In this document: positions 49,076-58,223 of the stretch, one piece after another
How positions within the stretch are numbered: position 1 is the stretch's first letter
Layout: every line of letters begins with the position of its first letter
Source: Alphaproteobacteria bacterium
GTDB taxonomy: Bacteria; Pseudomonadota; Alphaproteobacteria; Rhizobiales; OSC116
DNA: 64,000 bases
Reading direction: 5' to 3'
NCBI GenBank assembly: GCA_002400495.2
Contig: NVQL02000042.1
Location: 1 to 64,000, forward strand
Notes under the pieces: generated by a model
Seen by the model: only the letters and a program-made list of their open reading frames with translations
Databases searched by the model: none
Told to the model about the DNA's origin: nothing
Made by a program: the position numbers and the translations under genes

Positions 49076-49783
49076 ATGTCAACAGCCGACCAATTTTTAG
49101 ATTTAAAAACCCGCCTCATTTCGGCTGTAATTTTGGCTATAGCGGCTTTTTTATGTATTTATTTCGGCTCCATCTTCATGTTGCTCATGGTCTCAGCATT
49201 CTGTTATGTCGGCATGAAAGAATGGATGGATCTGCCCAAAAGGCGCAACTATTCAACAACAACCAAACGCAAATGGTTTGGCTTTGGTCTGCTTTATGCG
49301 GGCTGGGCGTGCTTGTCTATATTGCTCATTCGTTATTCTGATGAATTTGGTTATGCCGCCACAATATGGCTCATCACCATCACCATCGGCACCGATATTG
49401 GCGCCTATTTCGCGGGCAGGTTCATCGGCGGCGCTAAAGTAGCACCCAGCATTAGCCCCAATAAATCTTGGGCAGGCGTTGGCGGCGGCATCTTAGGTTC
49501 TATCATTTTAAGCAGCTTTTTCCTCTATTTCACCGCTGTGCCACTCAATAGCTCCATCATCAAGCTGGTGGTTATTTTCTCACTCATTAGCCAATGTGGT
49601 GATTTTTTCGAAAGCTATATCAAGCGTCGCTTTTCGGTCAAGGATACAGGCTCCTTCATGCCAGGCCATGGCGGTATATTAGACCGAATGGATGGCCAGA
49701 TATTTCTACTCATTGCAGCCGCTATTTTCGCATTCTTCGCGGGTCCAATGGATCAAATGGCCGCCAGCCTACTTATCTGGTAG
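49076..49783 (+). CDS. cdsA: Phosphatidate cytidylyltransferase
   Basis: Converts phosphatidate and CTP to CDP-diacylglycerol, the branch point of phospholipid synthesis. The 235-residue membrane protein has about six to eight helices. The full signature is present near the C-terminus: SYIKRRFSVKDTGSFMPGHG (about residues 180-199) followed by GILDRMD. SPNKSWAGVGGGILGS near 126-141 is also typical. It lies between frr and dxr; the interposed uppS of relatives is missing. Confidence 0.95.
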   Translation: MSTADQFLDLKTRLISAVILAIAAFLCIYFGSIFMLLMVSAFCYVGMKEWMDLPKRRNYSTTTKRKWFGFGLLYAGWACLSILLIRYSDEFGYAATIWLITITIGTDIGAYFAGRFIGGAKVAPSISPNKSWAGVGGGILGSIILSSFFLYFTAVPLNSSIIKLVVIFSLISQCGDFFESYIKRRFSVKDTGSFMPGHGGILDRMDGQIFLLIAAAIFAFFAGPMDQMAASLLIW

Positions 49784-49792
49784 GTATTAAAA

Positions 49793-50947
49793 ATGAAAAC
49801 AATCAATATATTTGGGGTGACAGGCTCTATCGGCCTATCCACAGTCAAAGTCCTCAAACAACATTCAGATAAATTCACCGTCAATGCCGTCACAGGCGGC
49901 AATAATGTCAAATTGTTAGCGCAATTAGCCATCGAGCTAAACGCCGAATGCGCGGTCATCGCCAATATTTCCAAGCTAGACGAGCTCAAATCTCTACTAA
50001 ATGGGCACAATATCGAAGCAGATTGCGGCGAAGATGGCCTGATCAGAGCCGCCGAGCGTGAGGTCGATATCTGCATGGCCGCCATCGTAGGTTATGCAGG
50101 CCTAAAACCAACAATCACCTCACTAAAATACGCCAAACGCGTCGCCTTAGCCAATAAAGAATGCTTGGTCACAGCAGGCGAGTTATTCCTCGCCGAAGCC
50201 CAAAAACATGGCTGCGTGGTCACCCCGGTCGATAGCGAACACAGCGCCATGTTCCAATGTTTGCAAGGCAGTCAAACTTCCGAGATGGAAAAAATCCTCC
50301 TCACCGCATCAGGCGGGCCTTTCCGCACCCACACATTAGCGCAAATGCAAGACATCACACTGGCACAAGCACTCAATCATCCCAATTGGGATATGGGCGC
50401 CAAAATCACCATCGATAGCGCCACACTAATGAATAAAGGCAATGAGCTAATAGAGGCCTATCACCTATTCCCCATCGAGCTAGAGCAAATCGAGGTGGTG
50501 GTGCATAAACAATCCATCATTCATTCACTGATTCAATATCACGATGGCTCGGTCATCGCCCAGTTAGGCACGCCCGAAATGGGCACCGCCATCAGCTACG
50601 CGCTCGGCTGGCCAGAACGCCTCAAGCTAGATTTCAAACGGCTCGATCTGTTTAAAATCGCCCAACTAGATTTCGAACCCGCCGATGAGCAACGCTTCAA
50701 ATGTCTATATTTGGCCAAGCAATCAGTCATTATGGGCGGCACATGCGGCGCGGTGCTCAATGCCGCCAACGAGGTGGCAGTGGCGGCTTTCTTGCGCGAA
50801 GAAATCGCCTTCCTCGCCATCGCAGACATTTGCGAACAGACCATAAATTTGGCGCAATCGCGTGACATCATCATCAATGCAGACAATATAAATGATGTAT
50901 GTGAGGTTGATCAACAAGCCCGAATCATTGCAAAATCATTATTATAA
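49793..50947 (+). CDS. dxr: 1-deoxy-D-xylulose 5-phosphate reductoisomerase
   Basis: Second enzyme of the MEP isoprenoid pathway; uses NADPH and a divalent metal. The 384-residue protein has the dinucleotide-binding GVTGSIGLSTVKVL near residues 5-18, LANKECLVTAG near 119-129, the metal site PVDSEHSAMFQC near 144-155 and GAKITIDSATLMNKGNELIE near 201-220. The gene is rich in CTA leucine codons, in contrast with cdsA next to it. rseP follows, as usual. Confidence 0.97.
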   Translation: MKTINIFGVTGSIGLSTVKVLKQHSDKFTVNAVTGGNNVKLLAQLAIELNAECAVIANISKLDELKSLLNGHNIEADCGEDGLIRAAEREVDICMAAIVGYAGLKPTITSLKYAKRVALANKECLVTAGELFLAEAQKHGCVVTPVDSEHSAMFQCLQGSQTSEMEKILLTASGGPFRTHTLAQMQDITLAQALNHPNWDMGAKITIDSATLMNKGNELIEAYHLFPIELEQIEVVVHKQSIIHSLIQYHDGSVIAQLGTPEMGTAISYALGWPERLKLDFKRLDLFKIAQLDFEPADEQRFKCLYLAKQSVIMGGTCGAVLNAANEVAVAAFLREEIAFLAIADICEQTINLAQSRDIIINADNINDVCEVDQQARIIAKSLL

Positions 50948-50968
50948 CCGCCAAAATAAGGTAATTAA

Positions 50969-52108
50969 ATGGAAATATTGAACATTCTCACAGGCTTTGG
51001 CAGCAGTGCATTTCAATATATTTTCGGCTTTATCTCAGTACTCATGATCATTGTTTTTGTGCATGAAATGGGGCATTTCCTCGTTGCCCGCTGGTGTAAT
51101 GTGCGTGTCGAGGCCTTCTCCATCGGCTTTGGCAAAGAGCTTTGGGGCTTTACCGATAAAAAGCAAACCCGCTGGAAGCTATGCCTCATACCGCTCGGCG
51201 GCTATGTCAAATTTTGGGGCGATGCCAACGAAGCCAGCTTTGCCGATCACGATGCTGCAAATCATATGTCTGATGCTGAAAAGAAAGTCTATTTCCAGCT
51301 AAAACCCCTATGGCAAAAAGCCGCCGTTGTGGTCGCTGGCCCCGTGGCTAACTTCATTTTTGCCGTGCTCATATTCACCGTATTTCTCATGTCCATCGGT
51401 CAGCCGTTTATTTCCCCAAGGGTCGATGATGTGCAAGCAGGCGGCGCTGCCGAGCTTGCAGGCATTCAAGCAGGCGATGTCATCGCCCAAATTAATGGCA
51501 ATGAAATCAGCTCGTTTAATGATTTGCAAAAACACATTATGTTCAGTTCTGATAAGCAAATTTCCGTAATCATCAATCGGAACGAGGAGTTAATCACATT
51601 AAATTTAACGCCTAAACCCTTTGTTTTTACAGATAGATATGGCAATGAACAAAAAATCGGCCGCATTGGCATTATCCACAATAGCTCAGCTGATGAGCGC
51701 CAGTTCCGCACGCTTTCATTGCTAGATGCTGTGTCAAAAGGCACGGGCGAGGTGTGGTTCATCATCAAACAAACCCTCATCACCATCAAAGATTTATTTG
51801 TTGGACAAGGTGATATTAAACAACTTGGTGGCCCCGTAAAAATCGCCCAAACATCAGGCCAACTGGCGTCAGAAGGCATTCTGCCATTGGTACGCCTGGC
51901 AGCTTTGCTCAGCGTTGGCATCGGCCTGTTTAACCTATTTCCCATCCCCATGCTCGATGGCGGTCATCTCACATTCTATCTCATCGAGGCACTCATCGGC
52001 AGGCCTTTACCCCCTAAATACATGGAATATGCAATGCGCGCGGGCGTCACACTTTTGCTCGGCTTTTTCATCTTCGTCACCATTAACGATATCCTATCCA
52101 TCCTTTAA
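50969..52108 (+). CDS. rseP: Site-2 intramembrane zinc metalloprotease RseP
   Basis: Inner-membrane protease that cleaves transmembrane anti-sigma factors and leftover signal peptides. The 379-residue protein has the zinc motif HEMGH at residues 32-36 in the first helix, a PDZ domain near residues 135-220 (GIQAGDVIAQINGNEI), and the second catalytic motif NLFPIPMLDGGH near 321-332 with the metal-ligand Asp. Four helices are visible. It lies between dxr and bamA, the conserved order. Confidence 0.96.
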   Translation: MEILNILTGFGSSAFQYIFGFISVLMIIVFVHEMGHFLVARWCNVRVEAFSIGFGKELWGFTDKKQTRWKLCLIPLGGYVKFWGDANEASFADHDAANHMSDAEKKVYFQLKPLWQKAAVVVAGPVANFIFAVLIFTVFLMSIGQPFISPRVDDVQAGGAAELAGIQAGDVIAQINGNEISSFNDLQKHIMFSSDKQISVIINRNEELITLNLTPKPFVFTDRYGNEQKIGRIGIIHNSSADERQFRTLSLLDAVSKGTGEVWFIIKQTLITIKDLFVGQGDIKQLGGPVKIAQTSGQLASEGILPLVRLAALLSVGIGLFNLFPIPMLDGGHLTFYLIEALIGRPLPPKYMEYAMRAGVTLLLGFFIFVTINDILSIL

Positions 52109-52253
52109 AAAGTTACCCAAAATTAACCTTTAGTGGCTAGCTTGCGTTAATAAGCCATGAAAAATAGGCGAATCTAAATTCTTGCCTTTATTTTTTGTTC
52201 AAAACCTAGTAAAAGTGTATTGGAATTATTGATTCTTTTCAAATGAGTAAAAT

Positions 52254-54521
52254 ATGAATGACTATAATAATCGTAGTAAAATAAGCTATAAAAAATTAAT
52301 AACGTTAGTAATTTCACTAACTTTTGGTACGTTTTTAATGCATCAAACTGCATTCGCAGTTGATGCTCAAAACCTCATTTTGGCTGGCAATAAAAGCGTC
52401 ACTGCTGAAACAATATTCAACAATTTAGAGCTAAAAAAAGGCCAAGATATTAATGATGGCAGCATCAATGCCTCAATCGCTTCGCTATATTCAACTGGCT
52501 TGTTCAAAAACGTCACCATCACCTACAAAGGCGATAGCGTATATATCACTGTCGAAGAGAACCCAACCATTCATGCCATTAAATATAATGGCAATCAAAA
52601 CCTGTCTTCTGGCACGCTAAATTCAGCAATCAGTCTACGCGCAGGTCAGTATTACACCGTTAATAAAGTAGAAGAAGCGGTTACAAATATCAAAAAGAAA
52701 TATACCGACTCGCGCTATTCCAATGTGCAAGTCAGTTATAAAATTGTCGAGGTCGATGGCCAGTCAGATTTGCTTTTCACCATCACCGAAGGTGCCTCAG
52801 CCACCATTCAAAAAGTAAGCTTTGTTGGCAATAGCATCTTTTCAGATGGTACATTGCGCGGCGTTGTGTCTTCAAAAGAAGCCGCCATTTGGCATTTATT
52901 CTCAGGTGCCGACGCTTATAACGCCGACAAAGTAAATTTCGACCGCGAATTATTGCGTCGTCATTATCTCGAAAATGGCTATGCCGATTTCAGTGTCATT
53001 TCAGCGCTTGCTGACCTAGATGAAGACAGCAATAAATATTTCATCACTTTCACAGTTGATGAAGGCGAACAATACACGTTTGGCGAGATAGATGTCGATT
53101 CATCATTCTCTAACCTCCCGCCAGAAGAATTATTACCACTCGTACGCGGCAGAACAGGCGATGTATATAACGCTGTGCAACTTAACGACAGCATCGAAGA
53201 AATTCGCAAACAAGCTAACCGCAAAGGTTTGAACTTTGCAAAAGTCACAACCATTATTAGCCGCAACGCTATCGATAGAACCATTGACATTGTCTATACG
53301 GTCGAAGATGGTCAACGCGCCTATATTGATCGGATAAACATCGTCGGCAACACCCGTACGCATGATCAAGTCATTCGCCGCGAACTAGAAGTGGCCGAGG
53401 GTGATGTATTTAATATCAATGCCCTAGAAGCTGCCAAAGCTCGTCTTATGAAGTCTGGCTACTTTACAGGTGTTCTCTTCACTACAGAAGCTGGCAGTGC
53501 CGCTGATCGGGTAATTCTCAACGTTGAGGTAAGCGAAAATGCCACTGGCAGCATCGGCATTACTGGTGCATATTCAACTCAAAACGGTTTAATTGGCGAG
53601 CTAAGCTATGCCGAAACCAATCTAATGGGCACAGGCCAGCATTTAAACGCTTCACTCACATGGTCAGTCGGTGATGATAACAATGTACGCCGCGAAGCTT
53701 ATTTCGGCTTCACTGAGCCACACTTTATGGGCGAAAACCTTTCAGTTGGCACTAACATATTTGCCAGCCTCAATACTGAAAAAGACGATGACGAACATTT
53801 CAAAATTGGCGCAGGTGCAACAGTTGGCTTACCAGTTGGCGAATTCACCAGCTTAGCTGCCCGTTATAATTTCACCCGTGATGAAAACACCACAAAGTCA
53901 GAAATTGATTATATTTCAGCAATTGGCCTTAACGCTTTGCTAGATACAACCGATAAGTTCATCTTACCAACACAGGGCTTTAGATTAGAGGCCGATGTTG
54001 AATTAGCTGGTCTTGGTGGCAATGTTAAATATATCCGCACCATCGGTAAAGCCGCAGGCCATTTCGAAGTGATTAAGGACGTTGTGGTTTCAGGCTTTGT
54101 AACAGCCGGCTCTGTAAGTGCTTGGGATTCAGACACCGACTTGCGCCAACAAGATACATTCTTTAAAGGCGGCGATCTGGTTCGTGGTTTCGCGTCTGAT
54201 GGCTTAGGCCCCCGCATAGGCGATTCAACAACATCGGCCAATGGCGGCACAATATTCGCAGGCGCCACTCTCGAGATACGCACACCACTTGTCAAGGATG
54301 CAGGCATTTATATCGCAGGTTTTGCCGATGCTGGTACATTATATGAATCCTCCGTTGCAGGCTCTTTATCAAACGAGAGTGAAATCAGAACATCAATCGG
54401 CGCTAGCTTGATTTGGGACTCACCAATTGGTCCACTTCGCGCAGATTACGCTTACGTGCTAAGTAAAAACGATGTTGATGACGAAGAACCATTCAAATTT
54501 GGCCTTGCGTTTAGATATTAA
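52254..54521 (+). CDS. bamA: Outer membrane protein assembly factor BamA
   Basis: Core of the BAM complex that inserts beta-barrel proteins into the outer membrane. The 755-residue precursor has a signal peptide ending near AFA (residue 35), five POTRA domains (about residues 40-430) and a 16-stranded barrel. The lid-lock motif is visible as VRGFASDGLGPR near residues 643-654, and the C-terminus ends FKFGLAFRY with the terminal aromatic. A terminator follows. The lpxD gene that follows bamA in relatives is missing. Confidence 0.97.
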   Translation: MNDYNNRSKISYKKLITLVISLTFGTFLMHQTAFAVDAQNLILAGNKSVTAETIFNNLELKKGQDINDGSINASIASLYSTGLFKNVTITYKGDSVYITVEENPTIHAIKYNGNQNLSSGTLNSAISLRAGQYYTVNKVEEAVTNIKKKYTDSRYSNVQVSYKIVEVDGQSDLLFTITEGASATIQKVSFVGNSIFSDGTLRGVVSSKEAAIWHLFSGADAYNADKVNFDRELLRRHYLENGYADFSVISALADLDEDSNKYFITFTVDEGEQYTFGEIDVDSSFSNLPPEELLPLVRGRTGDVYNAVQLNDSIEEIRKQANRKGLNFAKVTTIISRNAIDRTIDIVYTVEDGQRAYIDRINIVGNTRTHDQVIRRELEVAEGDVFNINALEAAKARLMKSGYFTGVLFTTEAGSAADRVILNVEVSENATGSIGITGAYSTQNGLIGELSYAETNLMGTGQHLNASLTWSVGDDNNVRREAYFGFTEPHFMGENLSVGTNIFASLNTEKDDDEHFKIGAGATVGLPVGEFTSLAARYNFTRDENTTKSEIDYISAIGLNALLDTTDKFILPTQGFRLEADVELAGLGGNVKYIRTIGKAAGHFEVIKDVVVSGFVTAGSVSAWDSDTDLRQQDTFFKGGDLVRGFASDGLGPRIGDSTTSANGGTIFAGATLEIRTPLVKDAGIYIAGFADAGTLYESSVAGSLSNESEIRTSIGASLIWDSPIGPLRADYAYVLSKNDVDDEEPFKFGLAFRY

Positions 54522-54546
54522 TCCAAAGCCAACATCATTAAAGTTA

Positions 54547-54579
54547 ATTGGGGTCAACATTTGTTGACCCCATTTTTTT
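54547..54579 (+). terminator. Rho-independent terminator after bamA
   Basis: TGGGGTCAACA (54549-54559) pairs perfectly with TGTTGACCCCA (54562-54572), followed by seven T residues. It separates bamA from fabZ, which in relatives are in one transcription unit with lpx genes. Confidence 0.9.
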
Positions 54580-54618
54580 ATGTGGTAAATTCTATATATA
54601 ATTTTATAAGGAACAAAC

Positions 54619-55089
54619 ATGAGCGAAAATTCAGATAACCAAGCTTTAGATAGCATTGACGTCATGCAAATTATGAATCTGCTGCCACATCGTTATCCAT
54701 TTTTATTGGTCGATAAAATCATAGACATTGATGGCGATAAATCCGCCATAGGCATAAAAAATGTCACCATAAATGAGCCATTTTTTCAAGGTCACTTTCC
54801 GGGTCACCCTGTCATGCCAGGCGTGCTAATCGTCGAAGCCATGGCACAAGTGTCAGGCGCTATATGCGCGCATGCACAAGGTGTTAAAGACACACCTGAT
54901 GTGGTTTATTTCATGTCGATAGATAAATGTAAATTCCGCAAACCCGTCACCCCAGGCGATGTCTTAAACATCCACGTCACCCAAACCCGCCAACGCGGCA
55001 ATATTTGGAAGTTTAGCTGCAAAGCCATGGTAGAAGGTAAATTGGTTTGCGAAGCCGAAATCGGCGCGATGATGGCTCCAAATTCTTAA
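54619..55089 (+). CDS. fabZ: 3-hydroxyacyl-[acyl-carrier-protein] dehydratase FabZ
   Basis: Dehydrates 3-hydroxyacyl-ACP in fatty acid elongation. The 156-residue hot-dog fold protein has [14 protein letters not shown] near residues 22-35 and the catalytic segment [20 protein letters not shown] near 59-78, with the active His and Glu. AAGGAA precedes the ATG. In Rhizobiales fabZ is flanked by lpxD and lpxA; here it stands alone between two terminators. Confidence 0.97.
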   Translation: MSENSDNQALDSIDVMQIMNLLPHRYPFLLVDKIIDIDGDKSAIGIKNVTINEPFFQGHFPGHPVMPGVLIVEAMAQVSGAICAHAQGVKDTPDVVYFMSIDKCKFRKPVTPGDVLNIHVTQTRQRGNIWKFSCKAMVEGKLVCEAEIGAMMAPNS

Positions 55090-55112
55090 TCAAAATCAAT
55101 TTCATGACAATA

Positions 55113-55144
55113 AAAAAGCCTGCAAACTTGTTTGCAGGCTTTAA
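55113..55144. terminator. Bidirectional terminator between fabZ and gltA
   Basis: AAAGCCTGCAAA pairs perfectly with TTTGCAGGCTTT around a CTTG loop (stem within 55115-55142), with an A-run on the left and T-rich sequence on the right. It serves both convergent genes. Confidence 0.9.
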
Positions 55145-55163
55145 ATTTGAGAAACGCAATGTC

Positions 55164-56459
55164 CTAGCGTTTATTTATAGGTTTGAAATCACGTAATGTT
55201 TCACCTGTATAGATTTGGCGCGGACGACCAATTTTCTGTTTAGGGTCTTCAATCATTTCATTCCATTGCGATATCCAACCAACCGTACGAGCCAGTGCAA
55301 ATAACACAGTGAACATGCTGGTCGGGAAGCCCAAAGCCCGCAATGTAATGCCAGAATAAAAATCAATATTCGGGTAAAGTTTCTTCTCTACAAAATAATC
55401 ATCTTCAAGCGCAATGCGCTCAAGCTCAACCGCCACGTCAAGCAATGGGTCTTTCACATTCAGCTCTTTTAAAACGTCGCGGCTGGTTTTTTGCATAATC
55501 GTAGCACGTGGGTCAAAATTCTTATAAACGCGATGGCCAAAGCCCATCAAGCGGAACGGGTCATTCTTGTCTTTGGCACGGGCGATAAATTCAGGGATAC
55601 GGTCAACGCTGCCAATTTCTGTCAGCATTTTAAGGCAAGCTTCGTTAGCACCACCATGTGCAGGGCCCCACAAACAAGCAATACCAGCAGCAATACAAGC
55701 AAATGGGTTCGCTCCAGATGATCCAGCCAAACGCACAGTCGATGTCGAAGCATTTTGCTCATGATCAGCATGCAAAGTGAAAATACGGTCCATAGCTTCA
55801 GCAGCAATAGGGTTTACTTTATATTCTTCAGTCGGAACTGAAAAACACATATGTAAAAAGTTAGACGCATAATCCAAATCATTGCGCGGCGCAACAAATG
55901 GCTGCCCAACAGAATATTTATAAGCCATAGCAGCAATGGTTGGCATTTTAGCAATCAAGCGGCGGCTAGCCACAAGGCGTTGATGTGCGTCTGTTACATC
56001 GGTAGAATCATGATAGAATGCAGATAAAGCACCCACAACACCCACCATAATCGCCATAGGATGCGCATCACGGCGGAAGCCTTTAAACAAAGTCACCATT
56101 TGGTCATGCAACATGGTGTGATAGGTGATGGCATGCTCAAATTCACCTTTTTCTTCTTCAGTCGGCAGTTCGCCGTTTAGCAGCAAATAACAAACTTCTA
56201 AAAAGGTGGCATTTTCAGCCAAATCACCAATCGCATAACCGCGATATAACAAAACACCTTTATTGCCGTCAATATAAGTAATTTTACTTTCACAAGATGC
56301 AGTCGATGTAAAACCAGGGTCATAAGTAAAGTTATCAGTTTTTGCATATAAAGTGCTAATGTCAATCACATCAGGGCCAACAGAAGCCTCGTAGACAGGA
56401 AATTCGTAGTCTTCTCCACCAAGGGATAATGTGGCGGATTTGTCGTTTTTATTTGTCAT
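55164..56459 (-). CDS. gltA: Citrate synthase
   Basis: First enzyme of the TCA cycle, condensing acetyl-CoA and oxaloacetate. The 431-residue protein is a type II hexameric form, with the N-terminal beta domain ([18 protein letters not shown]) and catalytic segments [10 protein letters not shown] near residue 248, [15 protein letters not shown] near 280 and [13 protein letters not shown] near 322. I chose ATG 56459 because AGGAAA stands seven bases upstream; in-frame ATGs up to 56504 would add 15 residues. Convergent with fabZ. Confidence 0.96.
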   Translation of the reverse strand: MTNKNDKSATLSLGGEDYEFPVYEASVGPDVIDISTLYAKTDNFTYDPGFTSTASCESKITYIDGNKGVLLYRGYAIGDLAENATFLEVCYLLLNGELPTEEEKGEFEHAITYHTMLHDQMVTLFKGFRRDAHPMAIMVGVVGALSAFYHDSTDVTDAHQRLVASRRLIAKMPTIAAMAYKYSVGQPFVAPRNDLDYASNFLHMCFSVPTEEYKVNPIAAEAMDRIFTLHADHEQNASTSTVRLAGSSGANPFACIAAGIACLWGPAHGGANEACLKMLTEIGSVDRIPEFIARAKDKNDPFRLMGFGHRVYKNFDPRATIMQKTSRDVLKELNVKDPLLDVAVELERIALEDDYFVEKKLYPNIDFYSGITLRALGFPTSMFTVLFALARTVGWISQWNEMIEDPKQKIGRPRQIYTGETLRDFKPINKR

Positions 56460-56723
56460 AGTGTTTCCTGTCATATTGTTTTTATTTTTGATGGCAATCA
56501 TCATTTTGGCATATAAATGTTAACAACGCCCGTTGCCCATTCATAGTTAAGAAAAGTTAAACCATTCAAATTAAATATCATTCTAATCTGACGACACGCG
56601 TAACTAGGATTTTTTGATTCTTAGACCTTGTCATTACTTAGTATACGAAAATACCCAATTTCACAAGTTTTTGAACGATTTTTATGAAAAAAAACCATCA
56701 AATCGCGCCAATTTCATAGATTT

Positions 56724-58121
56724 TCAGACAATATCCTCAATTCGACCAATAGTTTCATCTTTGCCCAAAATAACCGCAATGTCAAAAATGCCAGGTGCAT
56801 TGGTCGTGCCTGCCAATATGGCGCGCAAAGGTTGACCGATTTTTCCCAGTTTCAAATCCACCTCTTCGGCATATTGTTTAATGCACTCACTAATATTATC
56901 ACGTGTCCATTCGTCAATTGCACCAAATTTCGCAATCAAACCACCAATCAAAACTCTATTTTCATCAGTCAGCTGTTTTTGCGCCTTGTCATCAAATTTC
57001 AGCGGTCGCGCAGCAAATACAAATTGCGCTGCATCATTCAGCTCAATCAAGGTTTTGGCACGTTCTTTAATAACTGGCATGGCAGCAAGCAAGCGCTCAG
57101 GTTGGCTAATTTCGCCAGTACCCGTATCTTTCAAGAAAGTTCCAAGAATTTCAACCAATTCAGCATCATCAGTATTCTTAATATAATGAGCATTCAGGTT
57201 TTCAAGTTTCACAAAATCAAATTTCGAAGGCGATTTGCCGATATTATCAATATCAAACCACTCAATCAATTTGTCGGTCGAAATAATTTCATCATTACCA
57301 TGGCTCCAGCTCAACCGCGCCAAATAATTGCGCATCGCTTCAGGCAAATAACCCATATCGCGATAAGCCATCACACCCATCGCACCATGGCGTTTGGATA
57401 GCTTTGCCCCATCTTGCCCATGAATCAACGGCACATGCGCAAATACAGGTATATCCCAGCCCAAAGCCTCATAAATACAAGCTTGGCGGGTGGCATTGGT
57501 CAAATGGTCATCACCACGTATAATATGCGTCACACCCATATCATGGTCATCCACCACCACTGATAACATATAAGTCGGCGTGCCATCACCACGCAGCATA
57601 ATCAAATCATCAAGCTGTTCATTGGCAATTCTAATTCGCCCCAGCACCACATCATTGATAATGGTAAATCCATCACGCGGTGCTTTAAAGCGAATAACAG
57701 GGTCAATACCCTCAGGCGCGTCGGCATTGCCGCGGTTGCGCCAAGTGCCGTCATAAATCATCGGCTTGCCGGCTGCTTTGGCCGCTTCACGCATTGCCGC
57801 AATTTCTTCTTTGCTGCTATAACATTTATACGCCAAATCATTGTCCAACATGTGCTGCACAACTTCTTGATGACGCTTAATGTTCCCATTTTGCGAAATC
57901 GCATCATCATCCCATTCCAAACCCAACCAACGCATACCATCCAATATGGCCTGCACATTTTCAGGCGTGTTGCGTTTTATATCGGTATCTTCAATCCGCA
58001 ACAACATTTTACCACCCCGACCGCGGGCATAAAGCCAATTAAACAAAGCAGTTCTCGCGCCACCAATATGTAAAAAACCAGTAGGTGAGGGCGCAAAACG
58101 GGTGATAATTTGATCGGCCAT
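56724..58121 (-). CDS. gltX: Glutamyl-tRNA synthetase
   Basis: Class I synthetase that charges tRNA-Glu. The 465-residue protein has the HIGH-type motif HIGG at residues 18-21 (RFAPSPTGFLHIGGARTALF), the KMSKS-type motif KLSKRHG near residue 241, and IEDTDIKRNTPE near 41. ATG 58121 has GGAAA at a good distance; the upstream in-frame start at 58166 is rejected. In Rhizobiales gltX, comEC and gltA are neighbours, as here. The 264-base gap to gltA shows nothing recognisable besides AT-rich sequence. Confidence 0.96.
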   Translation of the reverse strand: MADQIITRFAPSPTGFLHIGGARTALFNWLYARGRGGKMLLRIEDTDIKRNTPENVQAILDGMRWLGLEWDDDAISQNGNIKRHQEVVQHMLDNDLAYKCYSSKEEIAAMREAAKAAGKPMIYDGTWRNRGNADAPEGIDPVIRFKAPRDGFTIINDVVLGRIRIANEQLDDLIMLRGDGTPTYMLSVVVDDHDMGVTHIIRGDDHLTNATRQACIYEALGWDIPVFAHVPLIHGQDGAKLSKRHGAMGVMAYRDMGYLPEAMRNYLARLSWSHGNDEIISTDKLIEWFDIDNIGKSPSKFDFVKLENLNAHYIKNTDDAELVEILGTFLKDTGTGEISQPERLLAAMPVIKERAKTLIELNDAAQFVFAARPLKFDDKAQKQLTDENRVLIGGLIAKFGAIDEWTRDNISECIKQYAEEVDLKLGKIGQPLRAILAGTTNAPGIFDIAVILGKDETIGRIEDIV

Positions 58122-58223
58122 TATATTTCCAATATTTATAAGATTCTGTTGGCTTTGATTTAGCACAGGTTTGAATTTACAGCCAACAAATTTATGCCTA
58201 AACTACCCTTCAAGGGGTGGTCA

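Noticed and set aside
51672-51680. Perfect DnaA box TTATCCACA inside rseP
   Set aside because: A single box within a coding region, without neighbouring boxes or an AT-rich unwinding element, does not make an origin.
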